DNA of 10,203 nucleotides. Source: Spirochaetia bacterium (lineage in GTDB: Bacteria > Spirochaetota > UBA12135). Positions 1-5,305 of this stretch are shown piece by piece. The DNA is taken from assembly GCA_003497555.1 (NCBI GenBank), contig DNNS01000022.1, positions 1 through 10,203 on the forward strand. Direction: 5' to 3'. Made by a program: the position numbers and the translations under genes. How positions within the stretch are numbered: position 1 is the first letter of the stretch; the number at the start of each line of letters is the position of its first letter. The notes under the pieces are model-generated. The model made no database searches and was not told the origin of the DNA. It was given only the letters and a program-made list of their open reading frames with translations.

Positions 1-41
1 ACAATGCAGGCTCTCCGGCAACAGCGTTTTTTGTGAAATGA
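1..41 (+). other. possible 3' tail of an upstream gene
   Basis: The window opens in sequence that could be the last codons of a + strand gene. The frame starting at base 3 reads NAGSPATAFFVK and stops at 39-41. The frame starting at base 1 stops at 34-36. The first option has the more protein-like composition, but neither can be confirmed without the sequence to the left. Confidence 0.25.
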
Positions 42-98
42 ATAGCTGCCTGCCGTTCTTAATTATATACTTCGCCGGATTGTATAAAAAAATTTATT

Positions 99-152
99 TT
101 GTCCATCAATATATAAATTGTCCATTCCCTTGGATGAAAAATAATATATAAT
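99..152 (+). promoter_or_regulatory. candidate promoter/operator of the GH4 gene with tandem TTGTCCAT
   Basis: TTGTCCAT occurs twice in the same orientation, at 99-106 and 118-125, with starts 19 bp apart (about two helical turns). An AT-only stretch with -10-like hexamers (TAATAT at 142-147, TATAAT at 147-152) follows. TTGTCC at 118-123 could act as a -35 element with an 18-bp spacer to TAATAT. Tandem direct repeats next to a promoter are typical of AraC-type activators, but the regulator is not in the window, so its identity is a guess. Confidence 0.4.
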
Positions 153-179
153 ATATTTACGAATACAGGAGAATAGCCA

Positions 180-1523
180 ATGAAAAAAATCAGTATTATA
201 GGTGCCGGGAGTACAATCTTTTCCCAGAAGATAATTAATGATGTCTTGCTTTATGAAGAGCTGCAGGATTCCTGCATTACGCTGATGGACATTAATACAC
301 AAAAACTGGAAAACACTAATCGGTTATTGAGCCGGCTGGTGCATGATAATCATCTGCCTGCCGTCATTTCCAAAACAACAAGCATTGATAAAGCTATTGA
401 AGGCTCTGATTTTATTGTTATCATGATAGATACTCCCGGGACCGGGGTATTAAAGCATGATAATCTTATACCAAAAAAATACGGCATTGATCAGGTTGTC
501 GGAGATACGTTGGGGCCCGGGGGTGTATTTAAGGCGCTGCGTCTGATTCCGCAAGTTATTGCTATCTGTAAAAAAGCCGAACAGCTGTGCCCTGAGGCCT
601 TGATTATCAATTATGTTAATCCCATGGCCATGATTACCTGGGCAATAAATGAAGCAACTAAAATGAAAGCTGTGGGGATATGCCACGGGGTAAAAGGCAC
701 CGTGCGCCGTCTGGCTGATTTTCTGGAAATTCCCCAGCCGGAAATCGATTATTGGATTGCCGGTATTAACCACATGGCCTGGGTCTTGCGCTTTGAACAT
801 CAGGGCAGGGATTTATATCCTGAAATATGGAAGAAACTCGGCCGGCCGGCTCCCCGTGGAACTGAAAAACCGCTGGTAAAAGAGATGTACGATGAAAAAT
901 ACCGGATCGAAATGATGAAAGCAACCGGATATTTCATGACTGAAACCAGCGGTCATTTGTCGGAGTATCTGCCGTATTTCCGAAAAAGAAATGATCTGAT
1001 AAAAAAATACGACGGCTACCGCGGCTGGGACGGAACCAGTATGTATTATTACCGGACTATCGGCAAAAAAAGAATAAAACATGATGTTAATGTTAACAAG
1101 ATGTCCCAATCAAAAAATCCTGTTTGTTTCAGCGAAAAAAGCGTTGAATACGCGCCGGATATTATACACGCTGTGGTGAGTAACAAAATATTCCGCTTTA
1201 ACGGCAATGTCAGAAACACCGGGCTAATCACCAATCTGCAGCAGCAAGCTTGTGTGGAAGTGCCCTGTTTTGTTGATCGCCTGGGAGTGCATCCCTGCTA
1301 TGTCGGGGACCTGCCTCCGCAGTGCGCAGCCCTGAACCGCACGAATATTAATGTCCAGGAACTCGCAGTAAAAGGTATTTTGTCCGGTAATAAAGAATTA
1401 ATCTATCAGGCTGTAATGATGGATCCTTTGACCGCAGCTGTACTCTCGCCGGAAGAAATACGGAAAATGGTTGCTGAGATGTTCAAGGCCGAAAAAGTGT
1501 GGATAGAGATACCGGCAAAATGA
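180..1523 (+). CDS. glycoside hydrolase family 4 (alpha-galactosidase/alpha-glucuronidase-like)
   Basis: This is a cytoplasmic glycosidase of family GH4. Members hydrolyse alpha- or beta-glycosides by an NAD+- and divalent-metal-dependent redox-elimination mechanism. The N-terminus is a Rossmann fold with the dinucleotide loop GAGS at residues 8-11. Other family blocks are VVGDTLGPGG (106-115), NPM (147-149), the metal-site Cys168-His169 in CHGVKGT, GINH (195-198) and TSGHLSEYLPY (256-266). The length of 447 residues equals that of the MelA-type members it most resembles. The residues after Cys-His help separate specificities in GH4. As I recall the literature, CHS-V marks alpha-galactosidases and CHG-x marks alpha-glucuronidase-type members, so a uronic-acid or galactoside substrate is possible. 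There is no signal peptide. The start is supported by AGGAG at 167-171, 8 bp before the ATG. The gene appears monocistronic: a 456-bp spacer follows. Confidence 0.9.
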   Translation: MKKISIIGAGSTIFSQKIINDVLLYEELQDSCITLMDINTQKLENTNRLLSRLVHDNHLPAVISKTTSIDKAIEGSDFIVIMIDTPGTGVLKHDNLIPKKYGIDQVVGDTLGPGGVFKALRLIPQVIAICKKAEQLCPEALIINYVNPMAMITWAINEATKMKAVGICHGVKGTVRRLADFLEIPQPEIDYWIAGINHMAWVLRFEHQGRDLYPEIWKKLGRPAPRGTEKPLVKEMYDEKYRIEMMKATGYFMTETSGHLSEYLPYFRKRNDLIKKYDGYRGWDGTSMYYYRTIGKKRIKHDVNVNKMSQSKNPVCFSEKSVEYAPDIIHAVVSNKIFRFNGNVRNTGLITNLQQQACVEVPCFVDRLGVHPCYVGDLPPQCAALNRTNINVQELAVKGILSGNKELIYQAVMMDPLTAAVLSPEEIRKMVAEMFKAEKVWIEIPAK

Positions 1524-1549
1524 AATGCATAGGCATTTTAATTTTATTG
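1523..1549 (+). terminator. weak terminator candidate after the GH4 gene
   Basis: AAATGC (1523-1528) pairs with GCATTT (1533-1538) across the loop ATAG. The stem starts on the last base of the stop codon and runs into the T-rich stretch TTTTAATTTTATT. It is short and AT-rich, so termination would be weak at best. Confidence 0.35.
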
Positions 1550-1576
1550 TACTTTGTCCATATTTGAACCTATAAT
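1547..1576 (+). promoter_or_regulatory. promoter-like sequence with internal TTGTCCAT
   Basis: TTGTAC (1547-1552) and TATAAT (1571-1576) are separated by 18 bp. A third copy of TTGTCCAT (1554-1561) lies inside this spacer. No reading frame of useful length follows, so this is either a promoter for an untranslated transcript, a remnant of a lost gene's promoter, or chance. Confidence 0.25.
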
Positions 1577-1617
1577 GTTGCAGTTTTTCTAAAATATACG
1601 AAAAACACTGGAAAAAC

Positions 1618-1694
1618 ATGATATTTTGATGCACCGCACAAAAAGTAGTTTTTATCAAAACATATCATTTTCCTTGCAAAAAAGACCTTTTTGC
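1618..1694. repeat. two inverted repeats in the spacer after the GH4 gene
   Basis: ATGATATTTTGAT (1618-1630) is an imperfect inverted copy of ATCAAAACATATCAT (1654-1668). Directly after it, GCAAAAA (1676-1682) pairs perfectly with TTTTTGC (1688-1694) across the loop AGACC. Either could be a processed transcript end. Neither has a clean GC-rich stem followed by a T-run. Confidence 0.4.
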
Positions 1695-1745
1695 TACTCC
1701 GATAGAAAAAAGTACAACTTTATAGATTTGAACCTCCTGTAATAT

Positions 1746-1759
1746 GATGATTAATCATC
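1746..1759. repeat. 14-bp perfect palindrome
   Basis: GATGATTAATCATC is a perfect palindrome without a central gap. It lies in non-coding sequence, and no gene starts close downstream. It has the form of a dimeric-regulator site, but a 14-bp palindrome in AT-rich DNA can also arise by chance. Confidence 0.3.
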
Positions 1760-1808
1760 GTATAAAAAGCAGTATAGTTTTAAGCTGATTAGGGGTATGG
1801 GATAATCT

Positions 1809-1827
1809 TGTAATGAGGGGGATTACA
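1809..1827. repeat. small inverted repeat with G-rich loop
   Basis: TGTAAT (1809-1814) pairs with ATTACA (1822-1827) across GAGGGGG. It lies within the possible minus-strand relic, so it may have no role of its own. Confidence 0.25.
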
Positions 1828-1870
1828 GCCACCGCTCTTGGGTGCGATCAATTCCGCAACTTCAGATAAC

Positions 1871-1887
1871 GGCGTACATTGTGCGCC
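1871..1887. repeat. GC-rich hairpin
   Basis: GGCGTAC (1871-1877) pairs with GTGCGCC (1881-1887), with one G-U wobble, across a three-base loop ATT. This is the most stable-looking hairpin of the spacer. It has no adjacent T-run on either strand, so it is not a standard terminator. It lies inside the minus-strand relic. Confidence 0.35.
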
Positions 1888-1923
1888 AATTTCAGCCTTT
1901 AAAATTTTATCTCAAATAAAAAT

Positions 1924-1952
1924 TTGACAACTTACATTTTATTAGTTATACT
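1924..1952 (+). promoter_or_regulatory. sigma70-like promoter of the toxin-antitoxin operon
   Basis: A consensus -35 TTGACA (1924-1929) is followed after exactly 17 bp by TATACT (1947-1952). Predicted transcription starts near 1958-1960, giving a leader of about 26 bases before the preferred antitoxin start. Confidence 0.8.
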
Positions 1953-1972
1953 ATCGGTATAACTAATAAAAT
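1936..1972. promoter_or_regulatory. 37-bp palindromic operator over the toxin-antitoxin promoter
   Basis: ATTTTATTAGTTATAC (1936-1951) is a perfect inverted copy of GTATAACTAATAAAAT (1957-1972), with five central bases TATCG. The palindrome covers the -10 element and the predicted transcription start and ends just before the ribosome-binding site. Ribbon-helix-helix antitoxins usually repress their own operon by binding such sites, so this is very probably the autoregulatory operator. Formed in RNA, only the downstream half would be transcribed, so an RNA hairpin role is unlikely. Confidence 0.75.
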
Positions 1973-1973
1973 A

Positions 1974-1978
1974 AAGGA
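1974..1978 (+). promoter_or_regulatory. ribosome-binding site deciding the antitoxin start
   Basis: AAGGA lies 1 base before the ATG at 1980 but 7 bases before the in-frame ATG at 1986. Normal spacing favours the second ATG. Confidence 0.65.
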
Positions 1979-1985
1979 TATGTTT

Positions 1986-2240
1986 ATGCCGGCAATTAAA
2001 ACTGCAATTTCTATCGATGAAGATATATATCATCATGTTGAAGAAATGTCCCAAAAATACCAGTTGCCTAAAAGTCAAATTTTTTCACAAGCAATTGAAT
2101 ATTTATATAATAAAGATGAAAGTATTGAATTAATAAATAAAATCAACAGATCATTAAAAGATATTAATCTGCCTGAGGATGGTATGCCGATTAAACAGTC
2201 CTTAAAACTTTTTAAAAAGATAATTAAAGACAAATGGTAA
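1986..2240 (+). CDS. ribbon-helix-helix antitoxin of a MazEF/PemIK-type module
   Basis: The protein is the antitoxin, and probable autorepressor, of the toxin gene that overlaps it. The frame opens at 1980, but AAGGA at 1974-1978 fits the ATG at 1986 better, giving 84 residues. Residues 4-10 (IKTAISI) form the expected DNA-contacting beta strand. Residues 12-25 and about 28-42 would be the two helices of a CopG/Arc-type ribbon-helix-helix dimer. The C-terminal half is polar and lysine-rich, as expected for the flexible toxin-binding tail, and it ends in a tryptophan. The stop overlaps the toxin start by 7 bases. The segment is strikingly AT-rich: I count 9 G/C in bases 2101-2160, against 34 of 60 in bases 4801-4860 of the Fe-S gene. 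This suggests horizontal transfer. Confidence 0.8.
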   Translation: MPAIKTAISIDEDIYHHVEEMSQKYQLPKSQIFSQAIEYLYNKDESIELINKINRSLKDINLPEDGMPIKQSLKLFKKIIKDKW

Positions 2241-2587
2241 TTCTTCAGGGGGATATCTATTGGCTTCATTTAAGTGAACCTAAAGGTTCTGAACCAGGAT
2301 ATTCACATCCAGTTGTAATCATTTCAAACGATTCATTTAATATAAGCAATATAAATACTGTATCGGTTGTATTACTAACATCAAATCAGAAATGGGCAAA
2401 TATAATTGGAAATGTCAGATTATTAAAAGGCGAAGGGAATTTGCCAAAATCATGTATTGCAAATATAACTCAAATAACGACAATAAATAAATCTGAACTT
2501 GGTGAAAAAATCGGGAAATTATCAAATTCAAAAATTGAAGAAATAATTGCCGGTATAAATTTTTATATAAAAAGAAGAATAATCTGA
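2234..2587 (+). CDS. mazF: MazF/PemK-family toxin (probable mRNA interferase)
   Basis: MazF-family toxins are small ribosome-independent endoribonucleases that cut mRNA and arrest growth until neutralised by the antitoxin. At 117 residues the length is typical. The family opening GDIYWLHLSEPKGSEPGY (6-23) is clear, followed by HPVVIISND (25-33) and VVLLTSN (45-51) on the beta-barrel core, with Thr49 at the position of the conserved active-site Thr/Ser. Position 25, where well-studied members carry the catalytic Arg before Pro, is His, and position 24 is Ser. Activity may therefore be altered. Translation probably depends on coupling to the antitoxin: the start lies inside it in another frame and no Shine-Dalgarno sequence is evident. 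Confidence 0.85.
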   Translation: MVILQGDIYWLHLSEPKGSEPGYSHPVVIISNDSFNISNINTVSVVLLTSNQKWANIIGNVRLLKGEGNLPKSCIANITQITTINKSELGEKIGKLSNSKIEEIIAGINFYIKRRII

Positions 2588-2730
2588 AACCAAATTGGCC
2601 GAATACTCCATACGCCGAAACTGCAAAACAAATTAAAGTTGAAATAGAACATGCGAAAATTGGATATTGGCGAGTAAATCTATTTTTGAAAAAGATTGCT
2701 GCGACAAGCAATGAAGAAAAGGGTAAATAA
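2587..2730 (+). pseudogene. possible coding relic after the toxin gene
   Basis: Just after the toxin stop, a frame without any ATG runs 47 codons from 2587 to a TAA at 2728-2730. It has protein-like composition, with segments KPNWPNTPYAETAKQIKVEI and GYWRVNLFLKKIAATSNEE. It is not in frame with the toxin gene. I do not recognise the family. It could be the C-terminus of a gene truncated on its 5' side, mirroring the minus-strand relic on the other side of the toxin-antitoxin pair, or a chance open frame. Confidence 0.35.
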
Positions 2731-2789
2731 TAGACCGATAAAGTGGATGCAAATGTCTCAAAATGTTCTTTTGAGTGCAATTCATCACG

Positions 2790-2797
2790 TTGTCCAT
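2790..2797 (+). promoter_or_regulatory. fourth TTGTCCAT motif
   Basis: This is an exact copy of the octamer found twice before the GH4 gene and once after it. It lies about 170 bp upstream of the Fe-S gene start and about 90 bp upstream of its predicted -35 element, a plausible but distant position for an activator site. Confidence 0.3.
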
Positions 2798-2887
2798 GAC
2801 TATGCAAATCTAGTCTTTTCTGGTACTATAGCTGTCAGCGGCCGACATCTGAACAAGCCTGTCGATTAAAAAAATTTATAAAAATAC

Positions 2888-2916
2888 TTGAAATTTTTCA
2901 AAAATATTACTATAAT
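2888..2916 (+). promoter_or_regulatory. sigma70-like promoter of the Fe-S protein/sulfatase operon
   Basis: TTGAAA (2888-2893) is followed after 17 bp by a perfect TATAAT (2911-2916). The predicted transcription start is near 2922-2924. Confidence 0.75.
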
Positions 2917-2920
2917 TATT

Positions 2921-2956
2921 TATTCAATATTATTTATCATTAAATAATATTGAATA
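2921..2956. promoter_or_regulatory. 36-bp perfect palindrome over the operon's transcription start
   Basis: TATTCAATATTATTTA (2921-2936) is a perfect inverted copy of TAAATAATATTGAATA (2941-2956), with four central bases TCAT. It begins 4 bp after the -10 element and runs directly into the Shine-Dalgarno AGGAG (2956-2960). As DNA it is a good operator for a dimeric repressor. As RNA almost the whole palindrome would be at the 5' end and could fold into a 16-bp hairpin that protects the transcript or limits access to the ribosome site. Confidence 0.7.
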
Positions 2957-2966
2957 GGAGTTAATC

Positions 2967-5300
2967 ATGAAAAATATACCGCTTACCCAGGAAGTAAAAG
3001 AGTACGCCTATTCTATCGGCTGCGACCTTGCCGGCGTAGCCAATATTGAGCGTTTTGCCAAAGCGCCGATTATGATGAGTCCGCAAGGCATATTGCCGTC
3101 AGCCAAAAGCGTAGTAGTTATCGGCCTGCATCATCTTGACCCGTGCATTGAACTGGGCGGCCGCCCGCATCCGCAGGATATCGGGCCTTATTCTGTACAG
3201 TATGTTATGAATGAAAAACTCGACTTTATTTCTTTTAAAATTGCCAGATTTTTTGATGACCGCGGCTATAAATCCATACCCATTGCCGGCAGTAATATCT
3301 GGCGCTACCGAAATTACAAGGAACTCAATGCTGTTTTTGCGCCGGATATGTCAAATATTTATTCTCCGGTTACTGCCGGCCTGGCAGAGTTAGGTTGGAA
3401 CGGCCTGGCGCTTAATCCGGAATACGGAGCGCATTGTCGATATGTTTCAATTATAACCGATGCTGATTTGCTGCCTAATCCGCTGCTGGAACCCGGCTCG
3501 GTCTGCGATCGCTGTATGGAATGCGTCAAGCATTGCATGACTGACGCCTACCGCAAAGAAGTTAATGGAACAAAAGAAATAGAAATCGAAGACAAAAAAT
3601 ATAAATTCTGCAATAAAAATCTATGGCGCTGCGCCTGGGGCGAGCATTTTGATCTTGATCTTGATTTAAAAATACCCGAAAAAGTTGATGAAGCCGTTAT
3701 TTTAGATACGATAAAAAAACACGGCATGCGCGGCGGAGAATTCGGAAGCTGCCTCAGATGGTGTTTGCCCAAAAACCTGCGCGAAAAAGATCCAAAATAT
3801 ACTGACACTTTCCGCCGTATAAGACATTATAAACCAAACGCGGATTTGCCGGTACATCGCGCTGTTATAGACAAGGTAATTTCCATGGCTTATAACGGCA
3901 ATATGGATGCTGTGGTTTTTGCTGACGCGACTGATCTTGAGAAAAACGGTATCAAGATTAAAGATACCATGCCGGATGCAGCAAGTTTAATAATTCTTCC
4001 TTTTAAACTTACCATTCCGCCGGAACTTTCAGGGCGCGAACTTTCCATTCAGCAGCTCAGAGCCGGCAAGCCTGAAACCATGCTGCGTGTTAATGAATCT
4101 GTTGCTCATTATTTTACAGATTTTACCGCCTATGATATTTCGCGGGAACTGGCAAAATTGGGCTATTCTGCCATGGTGCGTTCAAAAATAGATGGGAAAA
4201 AATGCGCAAGCGCAGCGGGTTACAGCGCTCAGGAACAAAGCAGTGATTTCTGCCGTTACGAAGTTATTGTTACCAGCGCTAATTTTACAACCGCGGTTGT
4301 ACCGCTTGACGGATCCATTACCATTCATAAAAATTCTCCAACTGAATTTGTAAAGCAGGCCGCACGCAGCGCCGGAGCAGATTTGGTAGGAATTGCTTCA
4401 GCAGAGCGCATAAAAAAACTTTCCGATCAGCTGCGCAGTATAAAAGAAAATGAAGAGTATTATCTGGTTACCGATAAAAATGACCGTTTTCAGGAATTTA
4501 ATCCCCAAATTAAAACTGTAAACAGAAAAATTTATTCTCCTTTTGATTATCTCAAAGATGCCCGCAGTGTAATTGTTATGGGAATACATTTTCCCGGAGC
4601 AACAGTAGAACGTGCCGAAAAACCGCCGGCAGAAGCTGTTGGGCCGTATGTACTGACCTCTTATCAGACTTTGCGTATGCTGGGTATGGCTGCTGTTACT
4701 CTAATAAAAAAACTTCAGCGCCTGGGTAAAAAGGCGGTTCTTACTTACGACTTAACCGGAGTAAGTTCTCACGTTGGTTCGCCGCGCGGATATATTTCCG
4801 ACGCGTCTATTAATGCCTGTGAAGCCTGGGCTGCCGGCCTGGGAGATCTTACCTGGAACAATACCCTGTATACCAAAGAATACGGTATTAATCAGAGATT
4901 TATCGCGGTAGTGACCGATATGGAGCTGGAAGAAACCGCAGTGCAGGAAAATAAAAAAGTTGCGGATTACTGCGCCGACTGCAAGGCCTGCATTAAAGCC
5001 TGCCCGGCAAATGCGCTTAATCCTGATAAAAAAACTCAGCTTAAACTTGAAAACTGTACAGGAACCTACGTGGCGCGCAGTACTAAACACTGTGACTGGT
5101 CATGTAAATTTGCCCTGTGCGGAGAAGACGGCATGCAGTATATCGGTGCCAAAACCGATTACACCAAACCGCCGGAAAAAATTGACGAAACATCTTTGGC
5201 CGCAGCTTTGAAAAAAACTGATCCCATTCAAAAATATCGGCCCGTTACAGCTGAAGCCTGCATAATTCAGTGCCCGCTGGCTAACGGGAAAATGGTTTAA
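2967..5300 (+). CDS. three-module epoxyqueuosine-reductase/reductive-dehalogenase-like Fe-S protein
   Basis: The 777-residue cytoplasmic protein has three copies of the module found in epoxyqueuosine reductase (QueG) and reductive dehalogenases. Module 1 (about 7-285) has CDRCMECVKHC (Cys180, 183, 186, 190), then Cys215, Cys222 and CLRWC (262-266). Module 3 (about 459-777) has CADCKACIKACP (Cys669, 672, 675, 679), then Cys697, 709, 713, 718 and CIIQCP (765-770). These patterns predict up to two [4Fe-4S] clusters per module. Module 2 (about 298-450) keeps the alpha/beta part, for example AASLIILPF (338-346), GYSAMV (399-404) and CRYEVIVT (429-436), but has no cluster motif. There is no Tat signal, membrane helix or QueG HEAT-type tail, so this is neither a respiratory dehalogenase nor ordinary QueG. 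Corrinoid binding is possible by family but not visible. AGGAG sits 6 bp before the ATG. The gene heads an operon with the sulfatase. Confidence 0.8.
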   Translation: MKNIPLTQEVKEYAYSIGCDLAGVANIERFAKAPIMMSPQGILPSAKSVVVIGLHHLDPCIELGGRPHPQDIGPYSVQYVMNEKLDFISFKIARFFDDRGYKSIPIAGSNIWRYRNYKELNAVFAPDMSNIYSPVTAGLAELGWNGLALNPEYGAHCRYVSIITDADLLPNPLLEPGSVCDRCMECVKHCMTDAYRKEVNGTKEIEIEDKKYKFCNKNLWRCAWGEHFDLDLDLKIPEKVDEAVILDTIKKHGMRGGEFGSCLRWCLPKNLREKDPKYTDTFRRIRHYKPNADLPVHRAVIDKVISMAYNGNMDAVVFADATDLEKNGIKIKDTMPDAASLIILPFKLTIPPELSGRELSIQQLRAGKPETMLRVNESVAHYFTDFTAYDISRELAKLGYSAMVRSKIDGKKCASAAGYSAQEQSSDFCRYEVIVTSANFTTAVVPLDGSITIHKNSPTEFVKQAARSAGADLVGIASAERIKKLSDQLRSIKENEEYYLVTDKNDRFQEFNPQIKTVNRKIYSPFDYLKDARSVIVMGIHFPGATVERAEKPPAEAVGPYVLTSYQTLRMLGMAAVTLIKKLQRLGKKAVLTYDLTGVSSHVGSPRGYISDASINACEAWAAGLGDLTWNNTLYTKEYGINQRFIAVVTDMELEETAVQENKKVADYCADCKACIKACPANALNPDKKTQLKLENCTGTYVARSTKHCDWSCKFALCGEDGMQYIGAKTDYTKPPEKIDETSLAAALKKTDPIQKYRPVTAEACIIQCPLANGKMV

Positions 5301-5305
5301 AAAAT

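Larger units (their letters stand above)
1789..1911 (-). pseudogene. possible coding relic, minus strand
   Basis: On the minus strand, 40 codons without an ATG run from 1911 to a TAA at 1789-1791. They read like real protein, with segments AEIGAQCTPLSEVAELIAPK and SGGCNPPHYKIIPYP. The frame is closed by a TGA (1912-1914) immediately upstream, right at the edge of the AT-rich toxin-antitoxin segment. Base composition is also higher in GC here than in the DNA on either side. I do not recognise the family. The simplest reading is the C-terminal end of a gene cut off when the toxin-antitoxin segment arrived. A chance open frame is the alternative. Confidence 0.35.

Noticed and set aside
450..1234. 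Several open frames of 61-116 codons on the minus strand inside the GH4 gene
   Set aside because: They lie antisense to a gene whose whole length matches its family, and their composition is that of shadow translations.
1813..1869. 18-codon plus-strand frame beginning with ATG at 1813
   Set aside because: It has no ribosome-binding site at suitable spacing, is very short, and is opposite the more protein-like minus-strand relic.
1801..1900. Riboswitch or other structured leader RNA upstream of the toxin-antitoxin operon
   Set aside because: The operon's own promoter lies downstream of this region, so it would not be part of its leader, and no known riboswitch core is recognisable.
1789..1979. 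Integron attC site next to a toxin-antitoxin cassette
   Set aside because: The hairpin at 1871-1887 drew attention, but I could not find the paired RYYYAAC and GTTRRRY core sites in the right positions.
2415..2807. 130-codon open frame on the minus strand opposite the toxin gene
   Set aside because: It overlaps the well-supported toxin over much of its length, is rich in Phe, Leu and Ile as expected from the complement of AT-rich coding DNA, and has no recognisable domain or good ribosome-binding site.
2967..5300. Annotation as respiratory reductive dehalogenase or as queuosine biosynthesis enzyme QueG
   Set aside because: There is no Tat signal and no small membrane-anchor gene next to it, and it is about twice the length of QueG with three modules. 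No queuosine genes are nearby.
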